Source of the DNA: Aquila chrysaetos chrysaetos
Lineage: Eukaryota; Chordata; Aves; Accipitriformes; Accipitridae
Direction: 5' to 3'
DNA: 64,000 nt
Assembly: GCF_900496995.4 (NCBI RefSeq)
Contig: NC_044027.1
Location: 7,774,743-7,838,742, forward strand
The stretch's first letter is position 1; each line of letters starts with the position of its first letter. A program made the translations under genes and the position numbers. The notes beneath the pieces are model-generated. The model was not told where the DNA came from, made no database searches, and was given only the letters and a program-made list of their open reading frames with translations. Below, in pieces: positions 1-10,191 of the stretch.

Positions 1-831
1 GACCGAGGCATAGACTTGGAGAGTCGCTTAAGTACGGGATCGGAATTAAAGCCAACTTTCAGTTAATGTTGCTGCTGTCGGTCTTTGCTTTCATTGCTTT
101 CTCCACCACTCCCTCATGGTTGGGAGCTCTGAATCGTAATTTTTTTCAGCCTCTAACACATTTCCCCCCCCACCTCCCAAAAAGGAGAGGCAGTGTCTAA
201 AAGTTAATTAGTTTCCTCACAAATGCGTCGAGTAAATAAAATTGGAGTTATGATGATTAAAACCACAAAAATGACCCCAGTCTTGCAGATCTGGACTATT
301 TCTGAACAGCCGTTCATCACACGCAAAAGTCGTCGGAGTACGGATCACCCGCGCTTCGTGCTCTGACAAGGCAAATTGCTGAGGCAGGGATGAACACTAA
401 AAGAAAAAAAAAAAAAAAAAGGCTACAGGGTCACGGTTTTGTTTTGTTGTTTGTTTTTAAAGAGTGCAATATTGACTGGTGCCAGCCTGCAGAGCTCTTC
501 TGCTGCCTGACCTCTCCTTCTCTTTCATGGCTGTAATTGTCGTTTGGATAATCGTAGAAGAGCAATTAAGTTACTTGCCTCTGTGAATGTGCTGGTAATA
601 CCAGGAAGGCAAATGCTTGAACCAGTAGTGAATAACTTGCCTACAAGTCGAATTTCTGAAGGAAGAACAACGGCAGCACAGGAAGCAAATAGCAAGTGAC
701 CAAAAATGTGCGTGTGTCAAACGCATCAAAGCTTTATTGCCAAATGCTGTTTGGCAATATGTTCCAAACGGCTTTTTTTGGTAAGCGTCAATTTTCAGGA
801 AGTTCTCGGTTCTGTGTGCAAAACGTGTCCT
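1..831. other. Left flank, no gene recognised
   Basis: AT-rich non-coding sequence. The only structure I see is a 17-base A run at 404-420 and a short T/G-rich stretch just after it. Open frames here are short and have no recognisable motif. The sequence runs into the 167-bp array at about 832. Confidence 0.6.
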
Positions 832-3107
832 GTTCAAGTGTCCTGTGAATAGGCTGCACGGGGAAGGTGAAGGCCAGCATCAGCTTCAGGGCTGGCACCT
901 TCTTTGTAGGAGAAGTAGCTGGAGCTTTGCAATTTTGGAAAGAGGTTCTTCCGCAAACGGTGAGCTATCAGGTCTCTGGGAAAGCAGGAATCCGCAGGGC
1001 ACTTGTGCCTGTGAATAGGCTGCACGGAGAAGGTGAAGAGCAGCAACAGCTTTCAGGGCCGGCACCTTCCTTGTGGGAGAAGTAGCCGGATGTTTGCAAT
1101 TTCGGAAACAGGCTCTGCCGAGAACTTTGAGCTGTCAGGTCTGTGGGAAAGCAGGGATCTGCAGGGCGCTTGTGCCTGTGAATAGGCCGCACAGGGAAGG
1201 TGAAGAGCAGCAACAGCTTTCAGGGCTGGCACCTTCCTTGTGGGAGAAGTAGCCGGACATGTGCAATTTCAGAAAAAGGCTCTGCCGAGAACTTTGAGCT
1301 GTCAGGTCTGTGGGAATGCAGGGATCCGCAGGGCGGTTGTGCCTGTGAGTAGGCTGCATGGAGAAGGTGAAGAGCAGCAACAGCTTTCAGGGCTGGCACC
1401 TTCCTTCTGGGAGATGTAGCCCGATGTTTGCAATTTTGGAAAGAGGTTCTTCCGCAAACGGTGAGCTGTCAGGTCTCTGGGAAAGCAGGGATTCTCAGGG
1501 CGCCTGTGCCTGTGAATAGGCTGCACGGGGACGGTGAAGAGCAGCAACAGCTTTCAGGGCTGGCACCTTCCTTGTGGGAGAAGCAGCCGGACATTTGCAA
1601 TTTCGGAAACAGGCTCTGCCGAGAACTTTGAGCTGTCAGGTCTGTGGGAAAGCAGGGATCTGCAGAGCGCTTGTGCCTGTGAATAGGCTGCACGGGGAAT
1701 ATGAAGAGCAGTAACAGCTTTCAGGGCTGGCAGCTTCTTTGTGGGAGAAGTAGCCGGACGTTTGCAATTTCGGAAACACGCTCTGCCGAGACCTTTGAGC
1801 TGTCAGGTCAGTCGGAAAGCAGGGATCTGCAGGGCACTTGTGCCTGTGAGTAGGCTGCATAGGGATGGTGAAGAGCAGTAACAGCTTTCAGGACTGTCAC
1901 CTTGTTTGTGGGAGATGTATCCCGATGTTTGCAATTTTGGAAAGAGATGAGGCTGCAAACGGTGAGCTGTCAGGTCTGTGGGAAAGCAGGGATCTGCAGG
2001 GCACTTGTGCCTGTGAATAGTCTGCACAGGGAAGGTGAAGGGCAGCAACAGCTTTCAGGGCTGGCACCTTCCTTGTGGGAGAAGTACCAGGACGTTTGCA
2101 ATGTTGGAAACAGGTTCTGGTGAGGACGGTGAGATGATAAATTCATGGGAATGCAGGGATCCGCAGAGCGGTTGTGCCTGTGAATAGGCTGCATGGAGAA
2201 GGTGAAGAGCAGCAACAGCTTTCAGGGCTGGCACCTTCCTTGTGGGAGAAGCAGCCGGACATTTGCAATTTCGGAAACAGGCTCTGCCGAGAACTTTGAG
2301 CTGTCAGGTCTGTGGGAAAGCAGGGATCTGCAGGGCGCTTGTGCCTGTGAATAGGCTGCACGGGGACGGTGGAGAGCAGCAACAGCTTTCAGGGCTGGCA
2401 CCTTCCTTGTGGGAGAAGTCCCCGGACATGTGCAATTTCGGTAAGAAGCTCTGCCAAGAACTTTGAGCTGTCAGGTCTGTGGGAAAGCAGGGATCTGCAG
2501 AGCGCTTGTGCCTGTGAATAGGCTGCACGGGGAATGTGAAGAGCAGCAACAGCTTTCAGGGCTGGCAGCTTCCTTGTGGGAGATGTAGCCTGATGTTTGC
2601 AATTTCGGAAACACGCTCTGCCGAGACCTTTGAGCTGTCAGGTCAGTCGGAAAGCAGGGATCTGCAGGGCACTTGTGCCTGTGAGTAGGCTGCATAGGGA
2701 TGGTGAAGAGCAGCAACAGCTTTCAGGGCTGGCACCTTCCTTCTGGGAGATGTAGCCCGATGTTTGCAATTTTGGAAAGAGGTTCTTCCGCAAACGGTGA
2801 GCTGTCAGGTCTCTGGGAAAGCAGGGATTCTCAGGGCGCCTGTGCCTGTGAGTAGGCTGCACGGGGAATATGAAGAGCAGTAACAGCTTTCAGGGCTGGC
2901 AGCTTCTTTGTGGGAGAAGTAGCCGGACATGTGCAATTTCAGAAAAAGGCTCTGCCGAGAACTTTGAGCTGTCAGGTCTCTGGGAATGCAGGGAGTCTCA
3001 GGGCGCTTGTGCCTGTGAATAGGCAGCACGGGGACAGTGAAAAGCAGCAACAGCTTTCAGGACTGTCACCTTGTTTCTGGGAGATGTATCCCGATGTTTG
3101 CAATTTA
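832..3107. repeat. 167-bp tandem satellite array, about 13.6 units
   Basis: A phrase resembling 'gtgcctgtgaataggctgca' recurs at about 840, 1007, 1174, 1341, 1508, 1675, 1842, 2009, 2176, 2343, 2510, 2677, 2844 and 3011, an almost exact 167-base period. Units differ mainly in one block after 'tttgcaatt'. Type A reads 'cggaaacaggctctgcc' (with a variant A' carrying 'cacgctctgcc'), type B 'ttggaaagaggttcttccgc', type C 'cagaaaaaggctctgcc'. Units near 2097 and 2432 carry private variants. The order by eye is B A C B A A' B' D A E A' B C, then a partial unit ending at 3107. Because 167 is not a multiple of 3, the roughly 80-codon minus-strand frames repeated through the array shift frame from unit to unit and are by-products of the repeat, not genes. 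The period is close to chromatosome length. Confidence 0.93.
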
Positions 3108-3376
3108 TGCTAGAAACATAAAAAAGTAAACCATAAAGCATGCTTATGGTCTGTGCCGAAGCGTCGGCCGAGCTCGTGCTACCTGCACTCATTTTCCTAA
3201 GAGCCGGGGCTCCCGTGCTTCCCCCCTGCCTTTGCCTTTTGCTCAAGCTGGTGCAGAAGGGAAGCACTCGCAAAGCAGGGAAAGCACATGTGTGTCTCTC
3301 CTCCTTGCTGAGCTCAGACACCCCCCAGAGGGGACGGGGCCGCTCTCTGACAAGATCTGCTTTCCTGTTCCTGCAG

Positions 3377-3473
3377 GGACTTGCGCGCTTTGTTGGCGGA
3401 GCCAAACCAGAAGATGCAGCTTCTTCTGGAGGAGGTGGCTCAACTGAGGGCGGAGATCAGCAGCGCCAAGAAG
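3377..3473 (+). CDS. Orphan coiled-coil exon (partial gene)
   Basis: A 97-base open stretch is flanked by a strong acceptor (pyrimidine-rich tract ending ctgcag at 3371-3376) and a strong donor (aag|gtgagc at 3474). It enters in phase 1 and encodes 32 residues rich in Leu, Glu, Gln and Ala (DLRALLAEPNQ, LLLEEVAQLRAEI), with heptad-like spacing typical of a coiled coil. I do not recognise the gene. A possible downstream exon at about 3809-3930 (basic, starting MARRKAPQ, followed by a weak gtacga donor) is not convincing. The retroviral LTR begins 485 bases after this exon, so the host gene may be interrupted or rearranged. It could also be a retained piece of a duplicated gene. Confidence 0.4.
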
Positions 3474-3957
3474 GTGAGCGTGCGTTTTGGGGAAGGAGGC
3501 TTGGCTGGGCAGAACCCCCGAGAAAGTACTCGGTGGGGTGGTTGGTGGGGCCGGACTGCTGAGTGCAGCAACCCAGCCTTTGCCCCAGGGGCTTTGCTGG
3601 GTGAGCTTCTGCGCTGCAGAGGCCCTTCTCCAGCCCCAGTCTAAGCGGGCCGCTTCAGGCAGCGGAGCACTCCCGACAGCCTCCCCTTGGCACACCATTG
3701 CCTCTGGCTGCTCTGGCCGGGCCCCTGAGGCAGTGGTTTTGCCCGGACAGGCCGCACTGCTGGGGCTGAGGAGGAAGAGCTGAGCGGGGAGCCTGCCTTT
3801 GCCCAGAGATGGCGAGGAGAAAGGCCCCCCAGCGAAGACGCCAAGGGGCCTCCAAAGGCTCCTTGGGGAACGAGGCCGACCAAGAGCCGGCAGGAGAGGC
3901 AGCGGGGCCTAGCCGCTGCCAGACGAGTAGGTACGAAGTGGGCTGCTCCTGCCCAGG

Positions 3958-4403
3958 TGTCGTGGTTTCAGCCCAGCCGGTAACAAATGACCACGCAGCC
4001 GCTCGCTCACTCCTCCCGCCCCCCTCCGGTGGGATAGGGGGGAGACGGAGGAGAGAAAAGAAAAAAAAACTGGAACCTCGAGGGTTGGGATAAGGGCAGT
4101 TTACTGGGACAACGCAAAAAAAGTTACAACAACAACGACGGTACTAATGAAAGAGTATACAGAAAAGAGTGATGCATGGTGCAACTGCTCACCACCCGGG
4201 ACCCGACGCTCCGCCACTTCCCCCACCGAAAGTCGAGAGCAGGAGAGCCCTCCCCCCAGCCCACTCCCCATGTATATACTGAGCATGATGTCACATGGTA
4301 TGGAATAGCTCCTTGGCTAGTTCAGGTCAGCTGCCCCGGCTATGCCCCCCCCACCTCCCAGGTTCCTGTAAAAATTAACTCTATCCCAGCTGAACCCAGG
4401 ACA
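3958..4403 (-). repeat. 3' LTR of the ERV
   Basis: It begins TGTCGTGGTTTCAGCC and ends GAACCCAGGACA on the plus strand, giving TG...CA ends with an imperfect inverted repeat. It matches 10192-10634 closely. By eye there are about a dozen substitutions plus small indels, including an 8-base difference after 'ggtaac' and a different purine-rich segment around 4230-4250. On the minus strand it has a TATA-like box (gtatataca) and an AGTAAA-type polyadenylation signal. The external flank belongs to the GC-rich region with the coiled-coil exon. Confidence 0.93.
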
Positions 4404-4419
4404 TTATCCACCCCTTATT
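4404..4419 (-). other. Polypurine tract of the ERV
   Basis: On the minus strand the bases directly before the 3' LTR read AATAAGGGGTGGATAA, a purine block with the GGGG core expected of the plus-strand DNA primer. Its position against the LTR boundary supports the chosen LTR end. Confidence 0.6.
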
Positions 4420-4510
4420 CTATACCATTTACATCATGCCCAGATCTTACACTTTCCAATCAACCGCTACCACTTTCCTTGTCTTATATATAGATATATA
4501 TGTATATGGA

Positions 4511-4540
4511 CACCCCCCCCCACACACACACACACATACA
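4511..4540. repeat. C-run and (CA)n microsatellite inside the ERV 3' region
   Basis: An eight-C run followed by about ten CA dinucleotides. It lies in the non-coding interval between integrase and the 3' LTR, where an envelope gene would sit in a complete retrovirus. No protein-coding signal is seen in the surrounding 4420-4934. Confidence 0.85.
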
Positions 4541-4934
4541 AATAGTATTCCCTTAGTCAATGGGTTATCCCTCCAATGTGTCCATCAATTTTATTTAGTC
4601 CATGACTTTGAGGCTCCATCTGTTGTAACACTTCTTCAGGATAAGAGAGATGGTGTGAGGTGTTGGGTTGTTGTATGCTGTCTCTGGAACTTCTGGCTGG
4701 TACATTTGATGCAACCCACACCCTTGGTCTGCAGGTCGAAGATGTTGATCTTGAGGAAATTGCTGGGCGCCAGTTCAAGTTCTATCACTGTTGTTCTTGG
4801 CTCAGTTTCAAAGTCCATTCTTCAGTCATTTGGGTAATTCTTACAGTAATACCCTTGATATGGCATATAGACACTATAGATACAATGACATACATTGGCA
4901 GGTTATTTAGCAGTTAAATATTATACAGCCTAGT

Positions 4935-7900
4935 TCACTGGCTATTCTCTCCCAAAATCAAATCTCCCTGAGGTACACATCGAACTTCCCCATCCTTCTG
5001 CATCACCCACCAGGTGTACCCAGGTCCCTGAGCAAAAACCACCCCTTGGATGGGTTTGTCTCTGCGTGAGGGAGGACTAACCCAGACTGTCTTTCCTAAC
5101 ATACTCCTCATGTGCACTACAGGAACTTTATCCCCTTCTACAGTATGTGGAAGTGTTGGTTGGGCGGGGCCCGCCCGATTGGTGGATCCTCTAGTATTAA
5201 CTAACCAGGTGGCTTTTGTTAAATGTGTATCCCAATGTTTGAAAGTTCCACCCCCCCATTGCTCTCAATGTAGTTTTCAGCAGTCCATTGTATCGTTCGA
5301 TTTTTCCGGAGGCTGGTGCGTGATAAGGGATGTGATATACCCACTCAATGCCATGTTCTTTGGCCCAGGTGTCTATGAGGTTGTTTCGGGAGTGAGTCCC
5401 GTTGTCTGACTCGATTCTTTCTGGGGTACCGTGTTGCCATAAGACTTTCTCTTCAAGGCCCAGGATAGTGTTCTGGGCAGTGGCGTGGGACACAGGATAT
5501 GTTTCCAGCCATCCAGTGGTTGCTTCCACCATTGTAAGCACATGGCACTTGCCTTGGCGGGTTCGTGGGAGTGTGATATAGTCAATCTGCCAGGCCTCCC
5601 ACTGTTTATATTTCAGCCATCGCCCTCCATACGACAGGGGTTTCAGTCGCTTGGCTTGCTTAATTGCAGCACATGTTTCACATTCATGGATAACCTGTGC
5701 GATAGTGTCCATGGTTAAGTCCACCCCTCGATCGCAAGCCCATCTATATGTTGCATCTCTTCCCTGATGGCCCGAGGTATCATGGGCCCACTGAGCCATA
5801 AATAGCTCACCCCTACGTTGCCAGTCCAGGTCCACCTGAGACACTTCAATCTTGGCGGCCTGATCTGCCTGCTGGTTGTTTGATGTTCTTCAGTGGCCCG
5901 ACTCTTGGGTACATGAGCATCTACGTGGCGTACTTTTACCACTAGCTTCTCTATCCGAACAGCAATATCTTGCCACAGTGCGGCAGCCCAGATGAGTTTA
6001 CCTCTGCGCTGCCAATTGCTCTTCTTCCATTGCTGTAGCCACCCCCATAGGGCATTTGCCACCATCCATGAGTCGGTATAGAGATAGAGCACTGGCCACT
6101 TTTCTCTTTCAGCAATGTCTAACGCTAGCTGGATGGCTTTCACCTCTGCAAACTGACTCGATTCACCTTCTCCTTCAGCAGTTTCTGCGACTAGTCGTGT
6201 AGGACTCCATACAGCAGCCTTCCACCTCCGATGTTTTCCCACAATGCGACAGGACCCATCAGTGAACAGAGCATATTGCCTCTCATTTTCTGGCAGTTTA
6301 TTATACAGCGGGGCCTCTTCAGCCCGTGTCACCTCCTCCTCTGGCGACATTCCAAAATTTTTGCCTTCTGGCCAGTCCATGATCACTTCCACAATTCCTG
6401 GGCGACCGGGGTTTCCTATGCGAGCCCGTTGTGTGATCAGTGCGGCCCACTTACTCCACGTGGCATCAGTTGCATGATGTGTAGAGGAGACCTTCCCTTT
6501 GAACATCCAGCCCAGCACTGGCAGTAGGGGTGCTAAGAGGAGCTGTGTTTCAGTACCAACCACTTCTGAGGCGGCTCGAACTCCTTCATATGCTGCCAAT
6601 ATCTCTTTTTCAGTTGGAGTATAGCGAGCCTCGGATCTCTGTATCCCCGACTCCAAAACCCCAGGGGTCGACCTCGGGTCTCCCCAGGTGCTTTCTGCCA
6701 GAGGCTCCAGGTAGGGCCATTCTCCCCAGCTGCAGTGTAGAGCACATTTATAACATCTTGTCCTGTCCGGACTGGCCCAAGAGCTACTGCATGAACAATC
6801 TCCCGCTTAATTTGTTCAAAAGCTTGTCGTTGCTCAGGCCCCCATTTAAAATCATTCTTCTTCCGGGTAACTTGGTAGAGAGGACTTACAATTTGACTGT
6901 AATTTGGAATATGCATTCTCCAAAAGCCCACAACACCTAAGAAAGCTTGTGTTTCCTTTTTATTAGTTGGTGGGGACATAGCTGCTATTTTGTTGATCAC
7001 ATCCATAGGGATCTGACGACGCCCGTCTTGCCATTTTACTCCTAAGAACTGGATCTCCTGTGCAGGTCCCTTGACCTTACTTTCTTTTATGGCAAAACCA
7101 GCCTTCAAAAGGATTTGGATTATTTTCTTCCCTTTCTCAAAAACTTCTTCTGTCATGTTGCCCCATACGATGATGTCATCAATGTATTGCAGGTGCTCTG
7201 GAGCTTCACCTTTTTCCAGTGCAGCCTGGATCAGTCCATGGCAAATAGTGGGGCTGTGTTTCCACCCCTGGGGCAGTCGATTCCAGGTGTACTGGACACC
7301 CCTCCAAGTAAAGGCAAACTGTGGCCTGCACTCCGCTGCCAAAGGGATGGAAAAAAATGCATTAGCAATGTCAATTGTGGCATACCACTTAGCTGCCTTT
7401 GATTCCAGTTCATATTGAAGCTCTAACATATCTGGCACAGCAGCGCTCAGCGGTGGCATGACTTCATTCAGCCCACGATAGTCTACTGTTAGTCTCCATT
7501 CCCCATTAGATTTCCGCACGGGCCATATGGGACTATTAAAGGGTGAGTGAGTCTTGCTGATCACTCCTTGACTCTCCAATTGGCAAATCAGCTTATGGAT
7601 GGGGATCAGGGAATCTCGGTTGGTACGATATTGCCGCCGGTGCACCGTCGTGGTAGCAATTGGCACCTGTTGTTCTTCAACCTTCAGCAACCCCACAACC
7701 GAAGGGTCTTGAGAGAGACCAGGCAGGGTAGACAGCTGTTCAATCTCCTCCGTCTCCAATGCAGCTATACCAAAAGCCCAACGGTACCCTTTTGGGTCCT
7801 TGAAATATCCCCTCCTGAGATAATCTATACCAAGGATGCATGGGGCCTCTGGGCCAGTTGCAATGGTGTGTTTATGCCAGTCATTCCCGGTTAGACTCAT

Positions 7901-8098
7901 TTCAGCTTCTAATACGGTTAGCTCTTGGGATCCCCCTGTCACACCAGAGATACAGATGGGTTCTGCCCCTTTATAACTTGATGGCATTAGGGTGCATTGT
8001 GCACCAGTGTCTACTAGAGCCTTGTATTCCTGTGGGTCTGATGTGCCAGGCCATCGAATCCACACTGTCCAGTAGACTCGGTTGTCCCTCTCCTCCAC
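4935..8098 (-). pseudogene. pol: ERV pro-pol: protease, RT, RNase H, integrase; frameshifted
   Basis: Read on the minus strand. The first frame (8098-6533) has the aspartic protease motif DTGA near residue 31 and then the reverse transcriptase, with LPQGW and the YIDDI catalytic motif. The next frame (about 6640-5890) carries the RT connection and RNase H (FTDGS, the SSQFAE glutamate, LYTDSW). The next (about 5870-5250) carries integrase: zinc-binding His residues and CETC, then the DD35E aspartates in WQIDYI and ESDNGTH and the glutamate in GKIER. The integrase C-terminal region lies in a further frame, ending at 4935. Frame changes fall near 6625-6640, near 5870-5895 and at or near a seven-C run at 5251-5257. 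The protease is in the same frame as gag, after a UAG. Motif style is ERVL-like, not lentiviral or alpharetroviral. The copy is not functional as written. Confidence 0.92.
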
Positions 8099-8119
8099 CT
8101 GGCTGGAGGCAGGGCCCCT

Positions 8120-9834
8120 CTAATCCTGGTTAGAATATTCGTTACTCACTTTTCGCACACATGAATCAGAAGTCCCTTCAAGAGGATCAGAAATGTGATC
8201 AGCCCATCTACTGCATCTGGGGGACTCCTCACAGGAAACTGGAGCAGCAGTTTTCCAAGAAGAATCCTCTTTCCTGGTTGCTTTTTCTCGCAACTCCCGT
8301 ACCCGTGCATCCAGGACTGAGGTAGGTTTTCCATCCCACTTCCTCATGTCCTCTCCATGGTCACGCAGGTAAAACCACAGGTTAGCCCGTCGTGTGTACT
8401 TTCTCTCTCCTCTCTCTTGGGCAGAGGAATGCTTACTCCCAATAGCTGCGATGCGGGCCTGTACAGGTGGGGAGGAAGACATATCCACTTTGAATTGCTG
8501 GAACTCTCAGGACAATTCCTCTACAGCCGAGACACAGGCCCATAGGGAGGAAGAGAGACTTCCTTCGTATTGCCGGAGTTGGACAGCCAATTCATCCACC
8601 GTTTGTCCATGGCCTTCTTTCCAGGACATTACTGCCAATGAGTTGGCATAGGTTGGTGGTGCACTTCGTAGAAACTTCCGCCACATGGGTTGTGTGCATT
8701 GGACATCATCTGGGTCTATGGGTGACTGCGCATTTTCTGGATCATTATAAATCTCCTCCAGCACGGCTAATTCCCTCAGGTACTGGATACCTCTCTCCAT
8801 GGTGGTCCACTTGCCTTGGTGACATGTAACTTCATCCTTGAAGGGGTATCTTTCCTTTACACCTAACAGAAGTCGCCTCCAGAGGCTGAGGACTTGTGTT
8901 TTTCTCCCAATCGCCTTGTCGATGCCCCCTTCCCTAGACAGAGATCCCAACTGCTTGGCTTCCTTACCCTCTAATTCCACACTACTAGCCCCATTATCCC
9001 AGCATCGGAGCAGCCAGGTAACAATGTGCTCACCTGGGTGGCGGCTAAAATCTTTTCGCATGTCACGCAACTCACTCAGGGATAGAGATCGGGTGATTAT
9101 TTCAGGTTCTGCCTCTTCCTCCTGTTCTCGTGATGACCCTGGTTCATCTTCATCTCTCACTGAGCGAACTGATTTCTTTGTGTGTTTCTTTTTCTGTACA
9201 GGGGCAACTGATACCGGCACAGGTTGGTTCTCTGGTTTAGCTGCAGTATCTGTCACTGCGGTTGGGGTAGCCGCGCTGCCTGTTGCCGGGGTAGGGGTAG
9301 CCACGGTGCCTGTTGCCGGGGTAGGGGTAGCCACGGTGCCTGCTGCCCTGTTTTCCATCTTTTCCCCCTTTTCTCCCTGAGGGTGCTGCCTAATATCAAG
9401 CAGTGTTTGGTAGATACTGGCCAGGGCCCAGCACAGTGCAGCGAGTTGTACGTCTTTGGAATAGCCACAGCATTTTTCTTTCAAATATTCTACCACTTCA
9501 TGAGGGTTCTGTAGTTGTTCAGGAGTGAACTTCCAAGCCACTGGGGGTGAGAAGTTCTCTAGATACCTGCCCATATCCTCCCACATGCCGTGCCACCCAT
9601 GAATATCCAGCTTTGGGGCAGATCTCTGGGTGGTACTCTTAAAGAGCCTTTTTGTAGCCCTAAACAAGACCTGAAACATATTCAGGAGGCATAGCACTAA
9701 CAGCACAGTGGCTTGTGCATCCCAAGGATATTCAAAGTTCTCAAAAGCTGTTGTAATTAGTCGGAAGGAGAAAAGGGAGGCGAACGGACGGGGGGAAGTA
9801 CCCCCCCCCTAACTCCCCCATGGATTGGCTGTAA
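8120..9834 (-). pseudogene. gag: ERV gag with one internal in-frame stop
   Basis: One minus-strand frame stays open from just after a TAA at 9837-9835 down to a UAG at 8122-8120, interrupted only by an in-frame UGA at 8509-8507. No ATG opens it; the upstream leader in another frame may be its original N-terminus. The product has a hydrophobic start, a Trp-rich segment, a Pro/Thr/Ala repeat linker, a charged Glu/Arg stretch, then a capsid-like helical region (SELRDM, WLLRCWD, WRRLLLG). The last 120 codons contain no CCHC zinc knuckle. Assignment to gag rests on position between primer site and protease plus composition. The UAG boundary leads straight into protease in the same frame. Confidence 0.8.
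9270..9347. repeat. 30-bp tandem repeat inside gag
   Basis: Two 30-base copies and a third partial copy of 'gccacggtgcctgttgccgg...' in a row. They encode a repeated ten-residue Val-Ala-Thr-Pro-Thr-Pro-Ala-Thr-Gly motif in the gag linker. The period is a multiple of three, so repeat expansion keeps the frame. Confidence 0.85.
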
Positions 9835-10082
9835 TTACCAATAAAATCCGATAGAAGGTGCCCAAAGTATGGAAATGATATCACTGCCTCATACAGATAC
9901 CAGCTTAACCTCATGACCAGTGATGTAATCATTTCACAAGTCGACATTGCCCAGTACAGCAAAATGATAATCCCAATCACTCTCCCAGAGGTGAGAAACG
10001 TAACTACAGGCAATACATAGAGCATATAAGGACCTACAAAACGCCACCATGTAAACAAATTAATCAACATTGTGACTAACAT
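9741..10082 (-). CDS. Hydrophobic multi-pass leader frame of the ERV
   Basis: A 113-codon frame starts 84 bases after the primer-binding site, where a retroviral Gag start would be expected. It has at least two hydrophobic stretches long enough to cross a membrane: one around residues 17-46 (containing LYVLPVVTFL and VIGIIILLYW) and one around 55-80. It ends after a Gly-rich segment encoded by a nine-G run (9801-9809 on the plus strand). Just past that run the gag frame is open in a different register and is also hydrophobic. I infer that this was once the N-terminus of the Gag precursor and that the homopolymer is the likely frame break. It could instead be a separate short leader protein. 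I do not recognise a named family. Confidence 0.55.
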   Translation of the reverse strand: MLVTMLINLFTWWRFVGPYMLYVLPVVTFLTSGRVIGIIILLYWAMSTCEMITSLVMRLSWYLYEAVISFPYFGHLLSDFIGNYSQSMGELGGGYFPPSVRLPFLLPTNYNSF

Positions 10083-10165
10083 CTATTTATCTAATATAAG
10101 GAATGCGTATGACAAATTTGTTTCAACACGCTCTGGCCAGATCTGTCGTTATCTCAACCCTTCGT

Positions 10166-10183
10166 GCCCCACGTTGGGCGCCA
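10166..10183 (-). other. Primer-binding site, tRNA-Lys type
   Basis: The minus strand reads TGGCGCCCAACGTGGGGC, eight bases inside the 5' LTR. This is the complement of the 3' end of tRNA-Lys(1,2), the primer used by retroviruses such as Mason-Pfizer monkey virus and visna virus. It fixes the element's orientation and its 5' end. Confidence 0.9.
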
Positions 10184-10191
10184 AAAAGGAC

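Noticed and set aside
834-3050. A ladder of 70-81-codon minus-strand frames, each with similar Cys/Ser/Pro-rich sequence
   Set aside because: They recur every 167 bases in shifting frames, are longer than one unit and overlap each other, so they are by-products of the satellite repeat.
3809-3930. Possible second exon beginning MARRKAPQ
   Set aside because: The donor is weak and the upstream boundary is not supported; low-complexity basic sequence alone is not enough.
4404-4934. Search for an envelope gene between integrase and the 3' LTR
   Set aside because: Only about 530 bases, with a microsatellite and no frame of useful length, so env is absent.
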